From Parasulfuritortus sp037439465 (lineage in GTDB: Bacteria > Pseudomonadota > Gammaproteobacteria > Burkholderiales > Thiobacillaceae), in assembly GCA_037439465.1 (NCBI GenBank), contig JBBIVX010000003.1, forward strand, positions 90,947 to 154,946: a DNA stretch of 64,000 nt. The letters are read 5' to 3'. The position numbers and the translations under genes are program-made. This document shows positions 33,119 to 42,022 of the stretch, in pieces (positions within the stretch are counted from its first letter, which is position 1; each line of letters opens with the position of its first letter). Under the pieces are notes generated by a model. That model searched no databases. It was given only the letters and a program-made list of their open reading frames with translations, and had not been told where the DNA came from.

Positions 33119-34309
33119 GTGCGCCGCCTACTCCTCCTGCTGTCGGCGCTGTGGTGCGGCCTCGCCTGGCCGGCGCTGGACGCCAAACAGCAAGAATTGC
33201 AGGACCTGCGCGGCCGCATCACGCAACTCAGGGATGAAGTGGAAAAGGCGGCGGAAGACCGCAAGGAAACCGCCGATGGCTTGCGCGATTCCGAGCGGCG
33301 CATTTCCGAAGTCAACCGTACCCTGCGCGAACTGGAGCGGCGCGAACAAGCGCTGGCCGCCACCCTGCGACAACTCGGCAACGACAGTGCCGCGATCGAG
33401 CAACAACGCCTCGAACAGGAACGCCGCCTCGCCGAATTACTGCGCCAGCGCTACCTGCACGGCGGCGAGGACAGCACCCGCCTGCTGCTCAGTGGCCGCA
33501 ATCCTGGCGACATCCAGCGCGATCTGGAGTACTACGCCTACATCGGCAGGGCCCGTGCAGCCTTGATCCGCCAACACAAGGAAACGCTAGCGCGGCTCAC
33601 TGCTGTCAAGACCGAAACACACCAGCAGCGGGCGAACCTAGAAACCGTGCGCCGGGAACGATTGAGCCAGAGGCACGCCCTGGACCGCGTAAAGCAGTCT
33701 CGCCAGGTCGTATTGGCCAAGCTTTCCAATCAGATACGCAAGCAACGCAAGGAAATCGACAGTCTGGTGCGGGACGAGGCCAGACTCAGCCGTCTGATCA
33801 ATAAACTGCGGCGCCTGGCCAGTGCCCCCAAACCGCCGAAGAAGCGCGTCCAGCCAGGCATAGCCCAGTCCCCTGAAGGCGTCGAGCGGGTCGCTGACGC
33901 CAGTCTGGCAGGCATCAATTTCGCCGGCCTGAAAGGCAGGCTGGCGCTACCGGTGGCGGGTCAGATACTGGCTCGCTTCGGCCAAGCCAGGGAGGGCGGT
34001 GGTCCCTCCTGGAAGGGGCTGTTCATCGCCGCCCGCAGCGGCCAGGAGGTACGCGCCGTAGCGTCCGGGCGGGTGGTCTTCGCCGATTGGCTGCGCGGCT
34101 TCGGCAACCTGCTGATCCTCGACCACGGTGAGGGCTATCTCAGCCTGTACAGCAATAATGAAAGCCTGTATAAACAGGTCGGAGAACGCATCGGGGCGGG
34201 CGATGCGATTGCCGCCGTCGGTAACACCGGCGGCCAGAGCCAACCAGGGCTTTATTTCGAATTGCGCCGTCTTGGGCAAGCTTTCGACCCGCTGAGCTGG
34301 GTCAGATGA
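33119..34309 (+). CDS. envC: Murein hydrolase activator EnvC-like, coiled coil plus degenerate LytM domain
   Basis: Periplasmic activator of the amidases AmiA/AmiB at the division site. The 396-residue protein starts at GTG 33119 with a signal peptide (MRRLLLLLSALWCGLAWPALA-like), then a long coiled coil (about residues 20-240, rich in Gln/Glu/Arg/Leu) and a C-terminal M23/LytM domain (about 280-396). The zinc ligands of active endopeptidases are lost: the HxxxD site reads GLFIAARSG and the HxH site reads LYFELR. This is the known non-catalytic EnvC state, so it should regulate rather than cut murein. It follows gpmI and precedes ctpA by 14 bases. The annotated ATG 33068 inside gpmI is unlikely. 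Confidence 0.87.
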   Translation: MRRLLLLLSALWCGLAWPALDAKQQELQDLRGRITQLRDEVEKAAEDRKETADGLRDSERRISEVNRTLRELERREQALAATLRQLGNDSAAIEQQRLEQERRLAELLRQRYLHGGEDSTRLLLSGRNPGDIQRDLEYYAYIGRARAALIRQHKETLARLTAVKTETHQQRANLETVRRERLSQRHALDRVKQSRQVVLAKLSNQIRKQRKEIDSLVRDEARLSRLINKLRRLASAPKPPKKRVQPGIAQSPEGVERVADASLAGINFAGLKGRLALPVAGQILARFGQAREGGGPSWKGLFIAARSGQEVRAVASGRVVFADWLRGFGNLLILDHGEGYLSLYSNNESLYKQVGERIGAGDAIAAVGNTGGQSQPGLYFELRRLGQAFDPLSWVR

Positions 34310-34323
34310 CAGGGTAAGGATGC

Positions 34324-35730
34324 ATGTCTACGAAACTTAAACAATTGGCTTTGATCGGCGCCGGCGCCGCCCTTGGCGTTGCCCTGACCCTGAATTATTC
34401 CGCCAACGCCGAGCGCGAACCCGAACCCCTGCCGATCGAGGATCTGCGTGCCTTCACCGAGATATTCGGCAAAATCAAGAGCGATTACGTCGAACCGGTG
34501 GAGGACAAGAAGCTCATCACCGAGGCGATCAACGGCATGCTGTCCGGCCTCGATCCACATTCCTCCTACCTCGACGCCGAGGCCTTCAAGGAGATGCAGG
34601 TCGGCACCCATGGCGAATTCGGCGGCCTCGGCATCGAGGTCGGCATGGAGGACGGCTTCGTCAAGGTGGTCGCGCCCATCGAGGACACACCCGCCTACAA
34701 AGCCGGTATCAAGAGCGGCGATCTGATCATCAAGCTGGATGAAACGCCGGTGAAGGGCATGACCCTAAACGAGGCGGTAAAGCGCATGCGTGGCAAGCCT
34801 GGCACCGACATTACCCTCACCATCATCCGCAAAAACGAGACCAAGCCGATCATCGCCACCGTGACCCGTGCCGTCATCAAGATCAAAAGCATCAAGGACA
34901 AGCTCGTCGAACCCGGTTACGGCTATGTCCGCGTCACCCAGTTTCAGGAGCATACCGGCGAGAATCTGGTGACGGCCCTCAGGGGCCTGGAGACGCAAAA
35001 CAAGGAGCCCCTCAAGGGCCTCATCCTCGACCTGCGCAACGACCCCGGCGGCCTGCTCAACACCGCCGTTGGCGTCGCCGGCGCCTTCCTCAAGCCGGGC
35101 GAGCTGGTGGTCTACACCGACGGTCGCACCGACGACGCCAAGATGAAACTCACCAACAACCGGGAACACTACTTGCGCCCGGGCGAGAACGATTACCTCA
35201 AGGGCCTGCCCGTCTGGGCAAAGAGCGTGCCCATGGTGGTACTGGTCAATGGCGGCTCCGCCTCGGCCTCGGAGATCGTGGCCGGCGCCTTGCAGGACCA
35301 CAAGCGGGCCCTGGTGGTGGGTACCCAGAGCTTCGGCAAGGGCTCGGTGCAGACCATCCTCCCCCTCAACAACGGCACCGCCATCAAGCTGACCACGGCG
35401 CGTTACTTCACCCCCGGCGGCCGCTCCATCCAGGCCAAGGGGATCACCCCCGACATCGTCGCCGAGGAAGCCACGGTGACCGCCGGCGAAACCCACAAGC
35501 TGGACATACGCGAGGCCGACCTGACCGGTCACCTGGCCAATCCGGCGGGCGGTGAAGGCAAGCCCAAGGGTGCCGACAACAAGGCTGCAGAAGGTAAGGC
35601 CGACAGGACCAAAGATGGCAAGAAGGACGCGGAGAAACTCGATCCCGCCGAGATCGTCTCCAAGCAGGACTACCAGTTCAACCAGGCGCTCATCCTGCTG
35701 AAGGGGCTTCACCTACTCCAAAACCGCTGA
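34324..35730 (+). CDS. ctpA: Carboxy-terminal processing protease, S41 family
   Basis: Periplasmic PDZ serine protease that trims C-termini of murein-related or other envelope proteins. The 468-residue protein has an N-terminal signal anchor (about residues 7-28), a short helical domain, a PDZ domain (about 95-180, GGLGIEVGMEDGFVKVVAPIEDTPAYKAGIKSGD) and the S41 core with Ser314 in GSASASE and Lys339 in SFGKGSVQ forming the catalytic dyad. The C-terminal region (about 410-450) is a Lys/Asp-rich linker before a short conserved end. Following envC directly is a common arrangement in betaproteobacteria and fits a role in cell-wall remodelling. Confidence 0.94.
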   Translation: MSTKLKQLALIGAGAALGVALTLNYSANAEREPEPLPIEDLRAFTEIFGKIKSDYVEPVEDKKLITEAINGMLSGLDPHSSYLDAEAFKEMQVGTHGEFGGLGIEVGMEDGFVKVVAPIEDTPAYKAGIKSGDLIIKLDETPVKGMTLNEAVKRMRGKPGTDITLTIIRKNETKPIIATVTRAVIKIKSIKDKLVEPGYGYVRVTQFQEHTGENLVTALRGLETQNKEPLKGLILDLRNDPGGLLNTAVGVAGAFLKPGELVVYTDGRTDDAKMKLTNNREHYLRPGENDYLKGLPVWAKSVPMVVLVNGGSASASEIVAGALQDHKRALVVGTQSFGKGSVQTILPLNNGTAIKLTTARYFTPGGRSIQAKGITPDIVAEEATVTAGETHKLDIREADLTGHLANPAGGEGKPKGADNKAAEGKADRTKDGKKDAEKLDPAEIVSKQDYQFNQALILLKGLHLLQNR

Positions 35731-35749
35731 CAGCCGGGGACACGGCGCC

Positions 35750-36520
35750 GTGGATGACGAACAGCTGCTGCGCTATTCCCGCCACCTGCTCCTCAATGAG
35801 ATCGGGGTGGAAGGGCAGATGCGGCTTGCCACTGCCCGCGCCCTCATCGTCGGGGCGGGCGGACTGGGTTCGCCGGTGGCCCTCTACCTCGCGTCGGCCG
35901 GCGTCGGCCACCTCACCCTGTGCGACCACGATGTCGTCGATCTGACCAACCTGCAACGCCAGATCGCGCACGACATGCACAGTCTCGGCGAGAACAAAGC
36001 CCACTCCGCCGCCCGGCGGATGCGCGCGATGAATCCCGATATCGAGGTCACGCCATTGCCCCTGCGACTGGCCGGAGAGGCCTTGGCCACACAGATCGAA
36101 GCCGCCGACGTGGTACTCGACTGCAGCGATAATTTCGCCACCCGCCACGCCATCAATCGCGCCTGCGCCCTGCACCGCAAACCATTGGTCTCCGGTGCCG
36201 CCGTGCGCTTCGACGGCCAGATCAGCGTATTCGACCTGCGCCGGCCTGAATCACCCTGCTACGCCTGCCTGTTTTCCGAGAATGCCCGTGATGCCGAGAT
36301 GCGCTGCGCCGAGTTCGGCGTCTTCGCCCCGCTGGTGGGCGTGGTCGGCACACTGCAGGCCGGCGAGGCGCTCAAACTGTTGCTGGGAGTGGGTCAAAGC
36401 CTGTCGGGCCGGCTGCTGCTCTACAATGCGCTCGACGCCGATTGGCGCACCATCCGCCTGCCCAAGGACCCGGCCTGCCCGGTCTGCGCGCGGCCGGCGC
36501 AAACCCTCTCAGGACGGTAA
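35750..36520 (+). CDS. moeB: MoeB/ThiF-type sulfur-carrier adenylyltransferase
   Basis: E1-like enzyme that adenylates the C-terminal Gly of a small sulfur-carrier protein such as MoaD or ThiS. The 256-residue protein starts at GTG 35750 and has the nucleotide loop VGAGGLGSPVALYLASAGVG, the catalytic Asp region DLTNLQRQI, the substrate DCSDNFATRHAINRAC, and two zinc Cys pairs (CYAC and CPVC). No C-terminal rhodanese is attached. Whether it serves molybdopterin (MoeB), thiamin (ThiF) or both cannot be decided; no partner gene is adjacent. Its last 12 bases overlap the convergent slmA gene. Confidence 0.9.
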   Translation: MDDEQLLRYSRHLLLNEIGVEGQMRLATARALIVGAGGLGSPVALYLASAGVGHLTLCDHDVVDLTNLQRQIAHDMHSLGENKAHSAARRMRAMNPDIEVTPLPLRLAGEALATQIEAADVVLDCSDNFATRHAINRACALHRKPLVSGAAVRFDGQISVFDLRRPESPCYACLFSENARDAEMRCAEFGVFAPLVGVVGTLQAGEALKLLLGVGQSLSGRLLLYNALDADWRTIRLPKDPACPVCARPAQTLSGR

Positions 36521-37108
36521 CGACGCGCCGCTCAAGCCAGCGCGCAGAACTTCCCACTGCGCCGGCCAATACTCCAACGGCAGCCGCTTGAAACCGCTTT
36601 TCACGTAGTGCTGCAAGCGTCCCTGCAACGCCGCCAGAAGCAGATTGGCGGCGGCACCGATATCCGTACCGGCGGCCAGCCTGCCCTGGCTGGCGGCAAT
36701 GCGCAGCGACTGACGCAGACTGGCTTCCACCCTGTCCAGCAACTGGTTGATACGAGCCTGCAGGCGCTCGTGTTCGTTTACCAGCACCTCGCCCAGCAGG
36801 ACCCGGCACATGCCCCGGTTCTTTTCGGCGAAGGCCAACAATAGCCGTGCCATGCCTTGCGTCTGCGCCAAGCCATCGGTTTCCTCGGCGGCGATACGAT
36901 TGATGAGCGAGAACAGGGTGGTTTCAATGAATTCGATCAGGCCTTCGAACATCTGCGCCTTACTGGCGAAATGCCGATACAGGGCGGCCTCGGAGACTTC
37001 AAGGCGCGCCGCCAGGGCGGCTGTGGTGATTTTTTCCGCCTGCGGTGTCTCCAGCATCTCGGCCAGGGTTTGCAATATCTGCAGTTTGCGTTCGCCGGGT
37101 TTAGCCAT
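36509..37108 (-). CDS. slmA: Nucleoid occlusion factor SlmA, TetR family
   Basis: DNA-bound inhibitor of FtsZ assembly that prevents division over the nucleoid. The 199-residue protein has the TetR helix-turn-helix TTAALAARLEVSEAALYRHFASKAQMFEGLIEFIE, essentially the SlmA version, and a C-terminal domain with INQLLDRVEASLRQ and VKSGFKRLPLEYWPAQW. Start ATG 37108 has GGAGGGG five bases upstream; the longer frame to 37141 lacks one. It sits between convergent moeB and ygfZ. In E. coli slmA is in a different context (near dut and pyrE), so the location is lineage-specific. The typical binding-site array cannot be assessed here. Confidence 0.92.
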   Translation of the reverse strand: MAKPGERKLQILQTLAEMLETPQAEKITTAALAARLEVSEAALYRHFASKAQMFEGLIEFIETTLFSLINRIAAEETDGLAQTQGMARLLLAFAEKNRGMCRVLLGEVLVNEHERLQARINQLLDRVEASLRQSLRIAASQGRLAAGTDIGAAANLLLAALQGRLQHYVKSGFKRLPLEYWPAQWEVLRAGLSGASLPS

Positions 37109-37137
37109 GGTGCCCCTCCCTGAATCGGTGGTGCCGC

Positions 37138-38163
37138 TCACAAGTCATATGGCAGCTGTCTGAAGTCGAGTCGGGGGCCATCCGGCGTGTCCAGGTGGAC
37201 AGCGTCACCCGCGCGACTGCTGATCATCAGCACTGCCAGGAGGTCCGTCCCTCCCTCCGGCGAGGTCGCCGCGTTGGCCACCATGCCGGCCGACTGACCG
37301 GCCAGCTCGGGACTGTACAACGCCGCGCCGGGCCGTGCCGGGCTGTCAACATGGGCCAGATAAAGACGCCGCTTTTGGTTGCCCAGATATTGGGTGCGGG
37401 CAACGATCTCCTGGCCAGGGTAACAGCCCTTTTGAAAACTGATGCCATGCAACAGGTCCATGTTTACCATCTGCGGCACGAACTGGTCTTGCGTCTCCGG
37501 CACGATGGCGGCGACCCCTGCCGCCACCATCAGCCAATCCCAGGCGGCGGCCCCAACCGGCCGTGCGCGTTTTGCTAGCCGCTGCCAAACGGCAGCGGCC
37601 ACGGTAGGCCGGATGAACAGGTCATAACGCTGTTCGCCCAGGCGGACCGCAAAGGCCTCCCCGGTATGCGCCACTGTCAAGATGGCGGCGGGAGCCGCCA
37701 TACTCAGTGTCTCTGCCAGCAAGGCCTCGGCACCGGCACCCGCGAGACCGAGCCGTACCCATTCGTCGTTGGCGTCACGCACCTTGACCCGTGCCCGCAG
37801 GATGAACATGGAAAGCCGTTTGCGGATCGTCTCGCGCAACGACTCCGGCAACAGCAACAAAATATCCGCCTCGCGCCGCAAGACCAGGAAGTTCGCCAGC
37901 AAACGCCCCTTGGCCGAGCAGTAACCCGCGAACACGGCCTTGTCCGGGCCGAGCTGACGCAGGTCGTTGGTGACCTGGCCATGCAGAAAGGTCTCGGCGT
38001 CTTCGCCGGCAAAGGCGATCAGACCCCACTGAGACAAGTCGGCGAGCACCAGACCGGTGTGGGCCGCCCGTAATTCGGCGGCCGGGTCACCGAAGTCGAT
38101 GATGCCGTGCTTGTCGCAGCGGGCACCTTGGGTTTTCAGGACGTCAAACCAGTCTTGAAGCAT
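37138..38163 (-). CDS. ygfZ: Folate-binding Fe-S cluster assembly protein YgfZ
   Basis: Tetrahydrofolate-dependent protein that helps maintain Fe-S enzymes such as MiaB. The 341-residue GcvT-like protein contains the diagnostic motif FQKGCYPGQEIVARTQYLG, with the essential Cys, in the C-terminal half, and the N-terminal block GLIAFAGEDAETFLHGQVTNDLRQL. MLQDWFDVLK at ATG 38163 gives the family start; no good Shine-Dalgarno is seen, and a GTG about 45 bases upstream is a possible alternative. It lies between corC and slmA on the minus strand. The Fe-S enzyme MiaB, a known beneficiary of YgfZ, is encoded only 2.4 kb upstream in the same direction. Confidence 0.9.
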   Translation of the reverse strand: MLQDWFDVLKTQGARCDKHGIIDFGDPAAELRAAHTGLVLADLSQWGLIAFAGEDAETFLHGQVTNDLRQLGPDKAVFAGYCSAKGRLLANFLVLRREADILLLLPESLRETIRKRLSMFILRARVKVRDANDEWVRLGLAGAGAEALLAETLSMAAPAAILTVAHTGEAFAVRLGEQRYDLFIRPTVAAAVWQRLAKRARPVGAAAWDWLMVAAGVAAIVPETQDQFVPQMVNMDLLHGISFQKGCYPGQEIVARTQYLGNQKRRLYLAHVDSPARPGAALYSPELAGQSAGMVANAATSPEGGTDLLAVLMISSRAGDAVHLDTPDGPRLDFRQLPYDL

Positions 38164-38284
38164 GGATGCGGGGGGCGTGCCGGGAGCCGATAAGTTAATG
38201 TTCACTTCGGCAAAATGCAAGTACTGACAACGGTCTTCTCCACGCAGCCGGGTGCATTGCCGCCGCCTGCGAAAACAGGGCGGA

Positions 38285-39124
38285 TCACGATGCCGACGCC
38301 GCCGGCAGTTTCTCGACGACCAGGGTGTGCAGCCGGCGGCTGTCAGCGCGCAGCACCTTGAAGCGGAAACCTTCGATCTCGACGCTCTCCCCCCGTTTGG
38401 GCAGGCGCCCGAAAGCGTTGATGACGAGGCCGCCAACAGTGTCGAATTCGGCATCGGAAAAGCTGGCGCCGACGATGTCGTTGAAGCCGGCAATCTCGGT
38501 CTGCGCTTTGACCCGCCAGGCACCACCCGCCTCCTCTAGGACGTTATCCTCGTTCTCGTCGTAGTCATACTCGTCCTCGATGTCGCCAACGATCTGTTCC
38601 AGCACGTCCTCGATGGTGACCAGGCCGGCGGCGCCGCCATATTCGTCCACCACGATGGCGATATGGTTGCGGGAGGAACGAAATTCGCGCAACAACACGT
38701 TGAGACGCTTGGATTCAGGCACGAACACGGCGGGCCGGAGCATGTCGCGCAGATTCATCTCCTCGCCGCTGAATAGGCGCAATAGATCTTTCGCCAGCAG
38801 TATACCGACCACGTTGTCGCGGTCGCCATCGATCGCCGGGAAGCGGGAATGTGCCGTTTCGATGACGTAAGGCAGCAGTTTCTCGGGCGGATCGTTGATA
38901 TCCACCACATCCATCTGGGCGCGCGGAATCATGATCTCCCGCACCTGCATTTCCGACACCTGCATGACGCCCTCGATCATGGTCAGCGCATCGGCGTCGA
39001 GCAGGTCGTTGTCGTAGGCCGAATGCAGCAGCGCCAGCAACTCCTCGCGGTTGTCGGGTTCGTGCGAAAGCCAGGCGGTAAGACGTTCTATGAGGCTAGG
39101 TCGGGGACTACTGTCGTCACTCAT
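38285..39124 (-). CDS. corC: CorC/YbeX family CBS-domain protein
   Basis: Cytosolic protein of 279 residues related to the magnesium/cobalt efflux protein CorC (YbeX), which in E. coli is linked to ribosome and Mg homeostasis. It has two CBS domains (about residues 65-125 and 130-190; HSRFPAIDGDRDNVVGILLAKDLL and HIAIVVDEYGGAAGLVTIEDVLEQIVGDIEDE) and a C-terminal CorC/HlyC domain (205-275) with VGGLVINAFGRLPKRGE. It lacks the membrane DUF21 domain, as do YbeX proteins. Its start overlaps the ybeY stop by 8 bases. The order miaB-ybeZ-ybeY-corC is conserved in proteobacteria; the usual next gene, lnt, is absent and replaced by ygfZ. Confidence 0.93.
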   Translation of the reverse strand: MSDDSSPRPSLIERLTAWLSHEPDNREELLALLHSAYDNDLLDADALTMIEGVMQVSEMQVREIMIPRAQMDVVDINDPPEKLLPYVIETAHSRFPAIDGDRDNVVGILLAKDLLRLFSGEEMNLRDMLRPAVFVPESKRLNVLLREFRSSRNHIAIVVDEYGGAAGLVTIEDVLEQIVGDIEDEYDYDENEDNVLEEAGGAWRVKAQTEIAGFNDIVGASFSDAEFDTVGGLVINAFGRLPKRGESVEIEGFRFKVLRADSRRLHTLVVEKLPAASAS

Positions 39125-39566
39125 GGTGCTTGTATGGATCGGGAAACCCCAGCCGCATCATAACAAAACTTTCCACCGCCTCCATGCCGGCGGCCTCGGC
39201 GGCGGTGGCGTGGTCGTAACCCTGCAGATGCAGCATGCCATGGATAACCAGGTGGGCGTAGTGCGCCTGCAACGATTTGCCTTGCTCAGCCGCCTCACGC
39301 GCCAGCACCGGTGCACAGAGGACGATATCGCCGCTCAGCGGGACCCCGCCGTAGGCAAAAGTAAGCACGTTGGTGGCGTAATCCTTGTGGCGATAGTCGC
39401 GGTTGAGCCGAAGCCCCTCATCCAGGCCGACGAGGCGCAAAGTCGCCTGCGCCTTTTGGGCGAGTGCCGCCCTGGCCCAGCAGCGCAGCAGCGCCCGGCC
39501 TGGCAGTCCGGTCTTGTCCACGGCATATTGGACTGTCATTTCGAGCGGTGGCGGCTCAATCCTCAT
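39117..39566 (-). CDS. ybeY: Endoribonuclease YbeY
   Basis: Single-strand endoribonuclease involved in 16S rRNA 3' maturation and ribosome quality control. The 149-residue protein has the metal-binding signature HGMLHLQGYDH with the three zinc histidines, and the upstream RLNRDYRHKDYATNVLTFAY block. Start ATG 39566 overlaps the end of ybeZ by 11 bases; ATG 39539 is a shorter possibility. The stop overlaps corC. Located in the standard miaB-ybeZ-ybeY-corC cluster. Confidence 0.94.
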   Translation of the reverse strand: MRIEPPPLEMTVQYAVDKTGLPGRALLRCWARAALAQKAQATLRLVGLDEGLRLNRDYRHKDYATNVLTFAYGGVPLSGDIVLCAPVLAREAAEQGKSLQAHYAHLVIHGMLHLQGYDHATAAEAAGMEAVESFVMMRLGFPDPYKHHE

Positions 39567-40518
39567 GTCGCTCACGCGTCTCTGTTTTCGCCCGCCAGTT
39601 GTCATAGGCATCGATGATGCGGGCGACGAGCGGATGGCGGACCACATCCTCGTTCTGAAACTCGGTGAAGGCGATGCCGCGCACCTCCTGCAGCACCTGT
39701 CTCGCCTCAATCAGACCGCTTTTCTGGCCGCGCGCCAGGTCAATCTGGGTAATGTCACCGGTGACCACGGTCTTCGAACCGAAGCCGATGCGGGTCAGAA
39801 ACATCTTCATCTGCTCCGGCGTGGTGTTCTGCGCCTCGTCGAGGATGATGAAGGCGTGGTTGAGGGTGCGGCCGCGCATGAAGGCGAGCGGCGCCACCTC
39901 GATCACCCCCTTCTCGAACAGCCGGGTCGCCTTGTCGAAGCCCATCAGATCATAAAGCGCATCGTAGAGCGGGCGCAGGTATGGGTCGACTTTTTGCACC
40001 AGGTCACCGGGCAGGAAGCCGAGGCGCTCGCCAGCCTCCACCGCTGGCCGCACCAGGACGATACGCTTGACCAGGTCGCGTTCCAGGGTGTCGACCGCTC
40101 CGGCCACGGCGAGATAGGTCTTGCCGGTGCCGGCCGGGCCGATCCCAAAGGTGATGTCATGTTCCTGTATTTGCCGGATATAAACGTTCTGGCGCGCCGT
40201 GCGGCCGTGCAAACCAGTGCGCCGTGTCATCAGCACCGGCATGTCACCATCCGGGGTGGGTTCCGGCCGGTGCGCCACCTCAACGACGGCGAGCTGGATG
40301 TCGTCGATGTCGAGCGGCTTGCGGGCGCGCTGATAGAAGTCACGCAGCAATTTGCAGGTCTGCTCGACCAGCCGTTCCGGCCCGGTGACATTGAACACCT
40401 CGCCGCGCCGCGCGATGTTGACGTTGAGCGCCGTCTCAATCTGGCGCAGATTCTCGTCAAGGGCGCCGCACAGGTTGGCCAGGCGGTGATTGTCGGCCGG
40501 CGTGAAAGCGACTTGCAT
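39556..40518 (-). CDS. ybeZ: PhoH-family ATPase YbeZ
   Basis: Cytosolic PhoH-like P-loop NTPase, thought to act with YbeY in rRNA maturation. The 320-residue protein has an N-terminal RNA-binding-like region and a RecA-like core with Walker A GPAGTGKTYLA and Walker B FIILDEAQNTTPEQMKMFLTR. Further motifs are VLVRPAVEAGERLGFLPGD and TRIGFGSKTVVTGDITQIDL. The ATG overlaps the miaB stop by one base (TGATG), indicating translational coupling, and the 3' end overlaps ybeY. Confidence 0.95.
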   Translation of the reverse strand: MQVAFTPADNHRLANLCGALDENLRQIETALNVNIARRGEVFNVTGPERLVEQTCKLLRDFYQRARKPLDIDDIQLAVVEVAHRPEPTPDGDMPVLMTRRTGLHGRTARQNVYIRQIQEHDITFGIGPAGTGKTYLAVAGAVDTLERDLVKRIVLVRPAVEAGERLGFLPGDLVQKVDPYLRPLYDALYDLMGFDKATRLFEKGVIEVAPLAFMRGRTLNHAFIILDEAQNTTPEQMKMFLTRIGFGSKTVVTGDITQIDLARGQKSGLIEARQVLQEVRGIAFTEFQNEDVVRHPLVARIIDAYDNWRAKTETRERHED

Positions 40519-41852
40519 CAGTATCCCGCGGTCACCACTTCACCGCGCAAGCTGTTGGGCAGCGCGCGAGTGATGATGACATCGACGAATTGACCGATAA
40601 GCCGTGCCGGGCCGGCGAAGTTGACGACCCGGTTGTTTTCGCTACGTCCCATCAGCTCATTGCCGTCCTTCCTGGAGGGCCCTTCGACCAGCACCCGCTG
40701 CATGCTGTCGACCATGGCCGCGCCATGGGCCCTGACCTGCTTGTCGAGCTGGGCCTGGAGGCGGTACAGACGCTGCAACTTGAGCTCCTGCGGGGTGTCG
40801 TCGACCATGGCGGCGGCAGGCGTGCCCGGACGCGGGCTATAGACGAAACTGAAGGAATGGTCGAAATCGAGTTCCGCCAACAAATGCAGCGTCGCTGCGA
40901 AGTCAGCCTCGGTCTCACCGGGAAAGCCGACGATGAAATCGCTGGCCAGGCTGATGTCAGGGCGCACGGCACGCAGCTTGCGGACGATGCTCTTGTATTC
41001 GAGCACCGTGTAGCCGCGCTTCATGGCGGCCAGGATGCGATCCGAACCAGACTGCACCGGCAAATGCAGGTGCGACACCAGCTTGGGCACCTTGGCGTAA
41101 ACATCGATCAGACGCTGGCTGAATTCGCGCGGGTGCGAGGTGGTGTAACGGATGCGCTCGATACCTGGCACCTCGGCCACCAGTTCTATCAATAAGGCGA
41201 AATCGGCGGTCTCGCCGTCCTCCATGACGCCCCGGTAGGCGTTCACGTTCTGGCCGAGCAGGGTAATCTCCTTCACCCCCGCGGACGCCAGGTGGGCGAC
41301 CTCGGCCAGCACGTCGGCGAGCGGGCGGGAGACCTCCTCGCCGCGGGTGAACGGCACCACGCAATAGGTGCAGTACTTGCTGCAGCCTTCCATGACCGAA
41401 ACGAAGGCGGTCGGCCCCTCGACTCGCGCCGGCGGCAGGTGGTCGAACTTCTCGATCTCGGGGAAGCGTATGTCGACCTGGGGATGGCCGCTGCGCCGGC
41501 GCTCGGCCAGCATCTGCGGCAGACGGTGCAAAGTCTGTGGCCCGAACACAATGTCCACGTATGGCGCCCGGCGGACGATGGCCTCACCCTCCTGACTGGC
41601 GACGCAGCCGCCGACACCAATGATGAGTTCGGGTTTCTTTTCCTTCAGGTGCCGCACCATGCCGAGATCGGTGAACACCTTTTCCTGCGCCTTCTCGCGC
41701 ACCGAACAGGTGTTGAAAAGGATGACGTCGGCCTGGCCCGGATCGTCGGTGATCTGATAGGCCTCGACCGCGGTCAGTACATCGGCCATCCTGGCCGAGT
41801 CGTACTCGTTCATCTGGCAGCCGAAGGTCTTGATGAAAACTTTACGGGGCAT
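40518..41852 (-). CDS. miaB: tRNA-2-methylthio-N6-dimethylallyladenosine synthase MiaB
   Basis: Radical-SAM methylthiotransferase that adds a methylthio group at A37 of tRNAs reading U-starting codons. The 444-residue protein has the N-terminal auxiliary 4Fe-4S cysteines (Cys12, Cys49, Cys83), the radical-SAM triad CSKYCTYC (Cys157, 161, 164), the GQNVNAY and LHLPVQSGSDRIL motifs, and a C-terminal TRAM domain. All ligands are present. It heads the miaB-ybeZ-ybeY-corC cluster and lies just downstream of a tRNA-Met gene on the same strand, so tRNA and mRNA may share a transcript. Confidence 0.96.
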   Translation of the reverse strand: MPRKVFIKTFGCQMNEYDSARMADVLTAVEAYQITDDPGQADVILFNTCSVREKAQEKVFTDLGMVRHLKEKKPELIIGVGGCVASQEGEAIVRRAPYVDIVFGPQTLHRLPQMLAERRRSGHPQVDIRFPEIEKFDHLPPARVEGPTAFVSVMEGCSKYCTYCVVPFTRGEEVSRPLADVLAEVAHLASAGVKEITLLGQNVNAYRGVMEDGETADFALLIELVAEVPGIERIRYTTSHPREFSQRLIDVYAKVPKLVSHLHLPVQSGSDRILAAMKRGYTVLEYKSIVRKLRAVRPDISLASDFIVGFPGETEADFAATLHLLAELDFDHSFSFVYSPRPGTPAAAMVDDTPQELKLQRLYRLQAQLDKQVRAHGAAMVDSMQRVLVEGPSRKDGNELMGRSENNRVVNFAGPARLIGQFVDVIITRALPNSLRGEVVTAGY

Positions 41853-41874
41853 GTAGGGGCAAACGGGGGAGGAA

Positions 41875-41951
41875 TGGTGGTGATGGGCAGAATCGAACTG
41901 CCGACCTGAGGGTTATGAATCCTCCGCTCTAACCGACTGAGCTACATCACC
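41875..41951 (-). tRNA. tRNA-Met (anticodon CAT), elongator type
   Basis: A 77-base tRNA on the minus strand, with CCA encoded. The acceptor stem GGTGATG pairs with CATCACC, the discriminator is A, the D-arm is GCTCAGTCGGTTAGAGC, the T-arm GGCAG-TTCGATT-CTGCC is perfect, and the anticodon loop TTCATAA reads CAT. The anticodon stem has an A.C mismatch at its top pair. The normal base pair at position 1-72 argues against initiator tRNA. A CAT anticodon can also belong to tRNA-Ile2 (lysidine-modified), but the sequence looks like elongator Met. Confidence 0.9.
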
Positions 41952-42022
41952 GCCGGGGACGTCGAGGCCACTTTCCATGGCCAAAAACGAGGCGCGGATT
42001 ATCCTGGCGGGGGGCTGGAAAG

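Noticed and set aside
41875..41951. Identification as tRNA-Ile2 (lysidine, CAT anticodon)
   Set aside because: The acceptor GGTGATG and arms resemble elongator Met; tRNA-Ile2 typically has a GGCCCC-type acceptor. Kept as a minor possibility.
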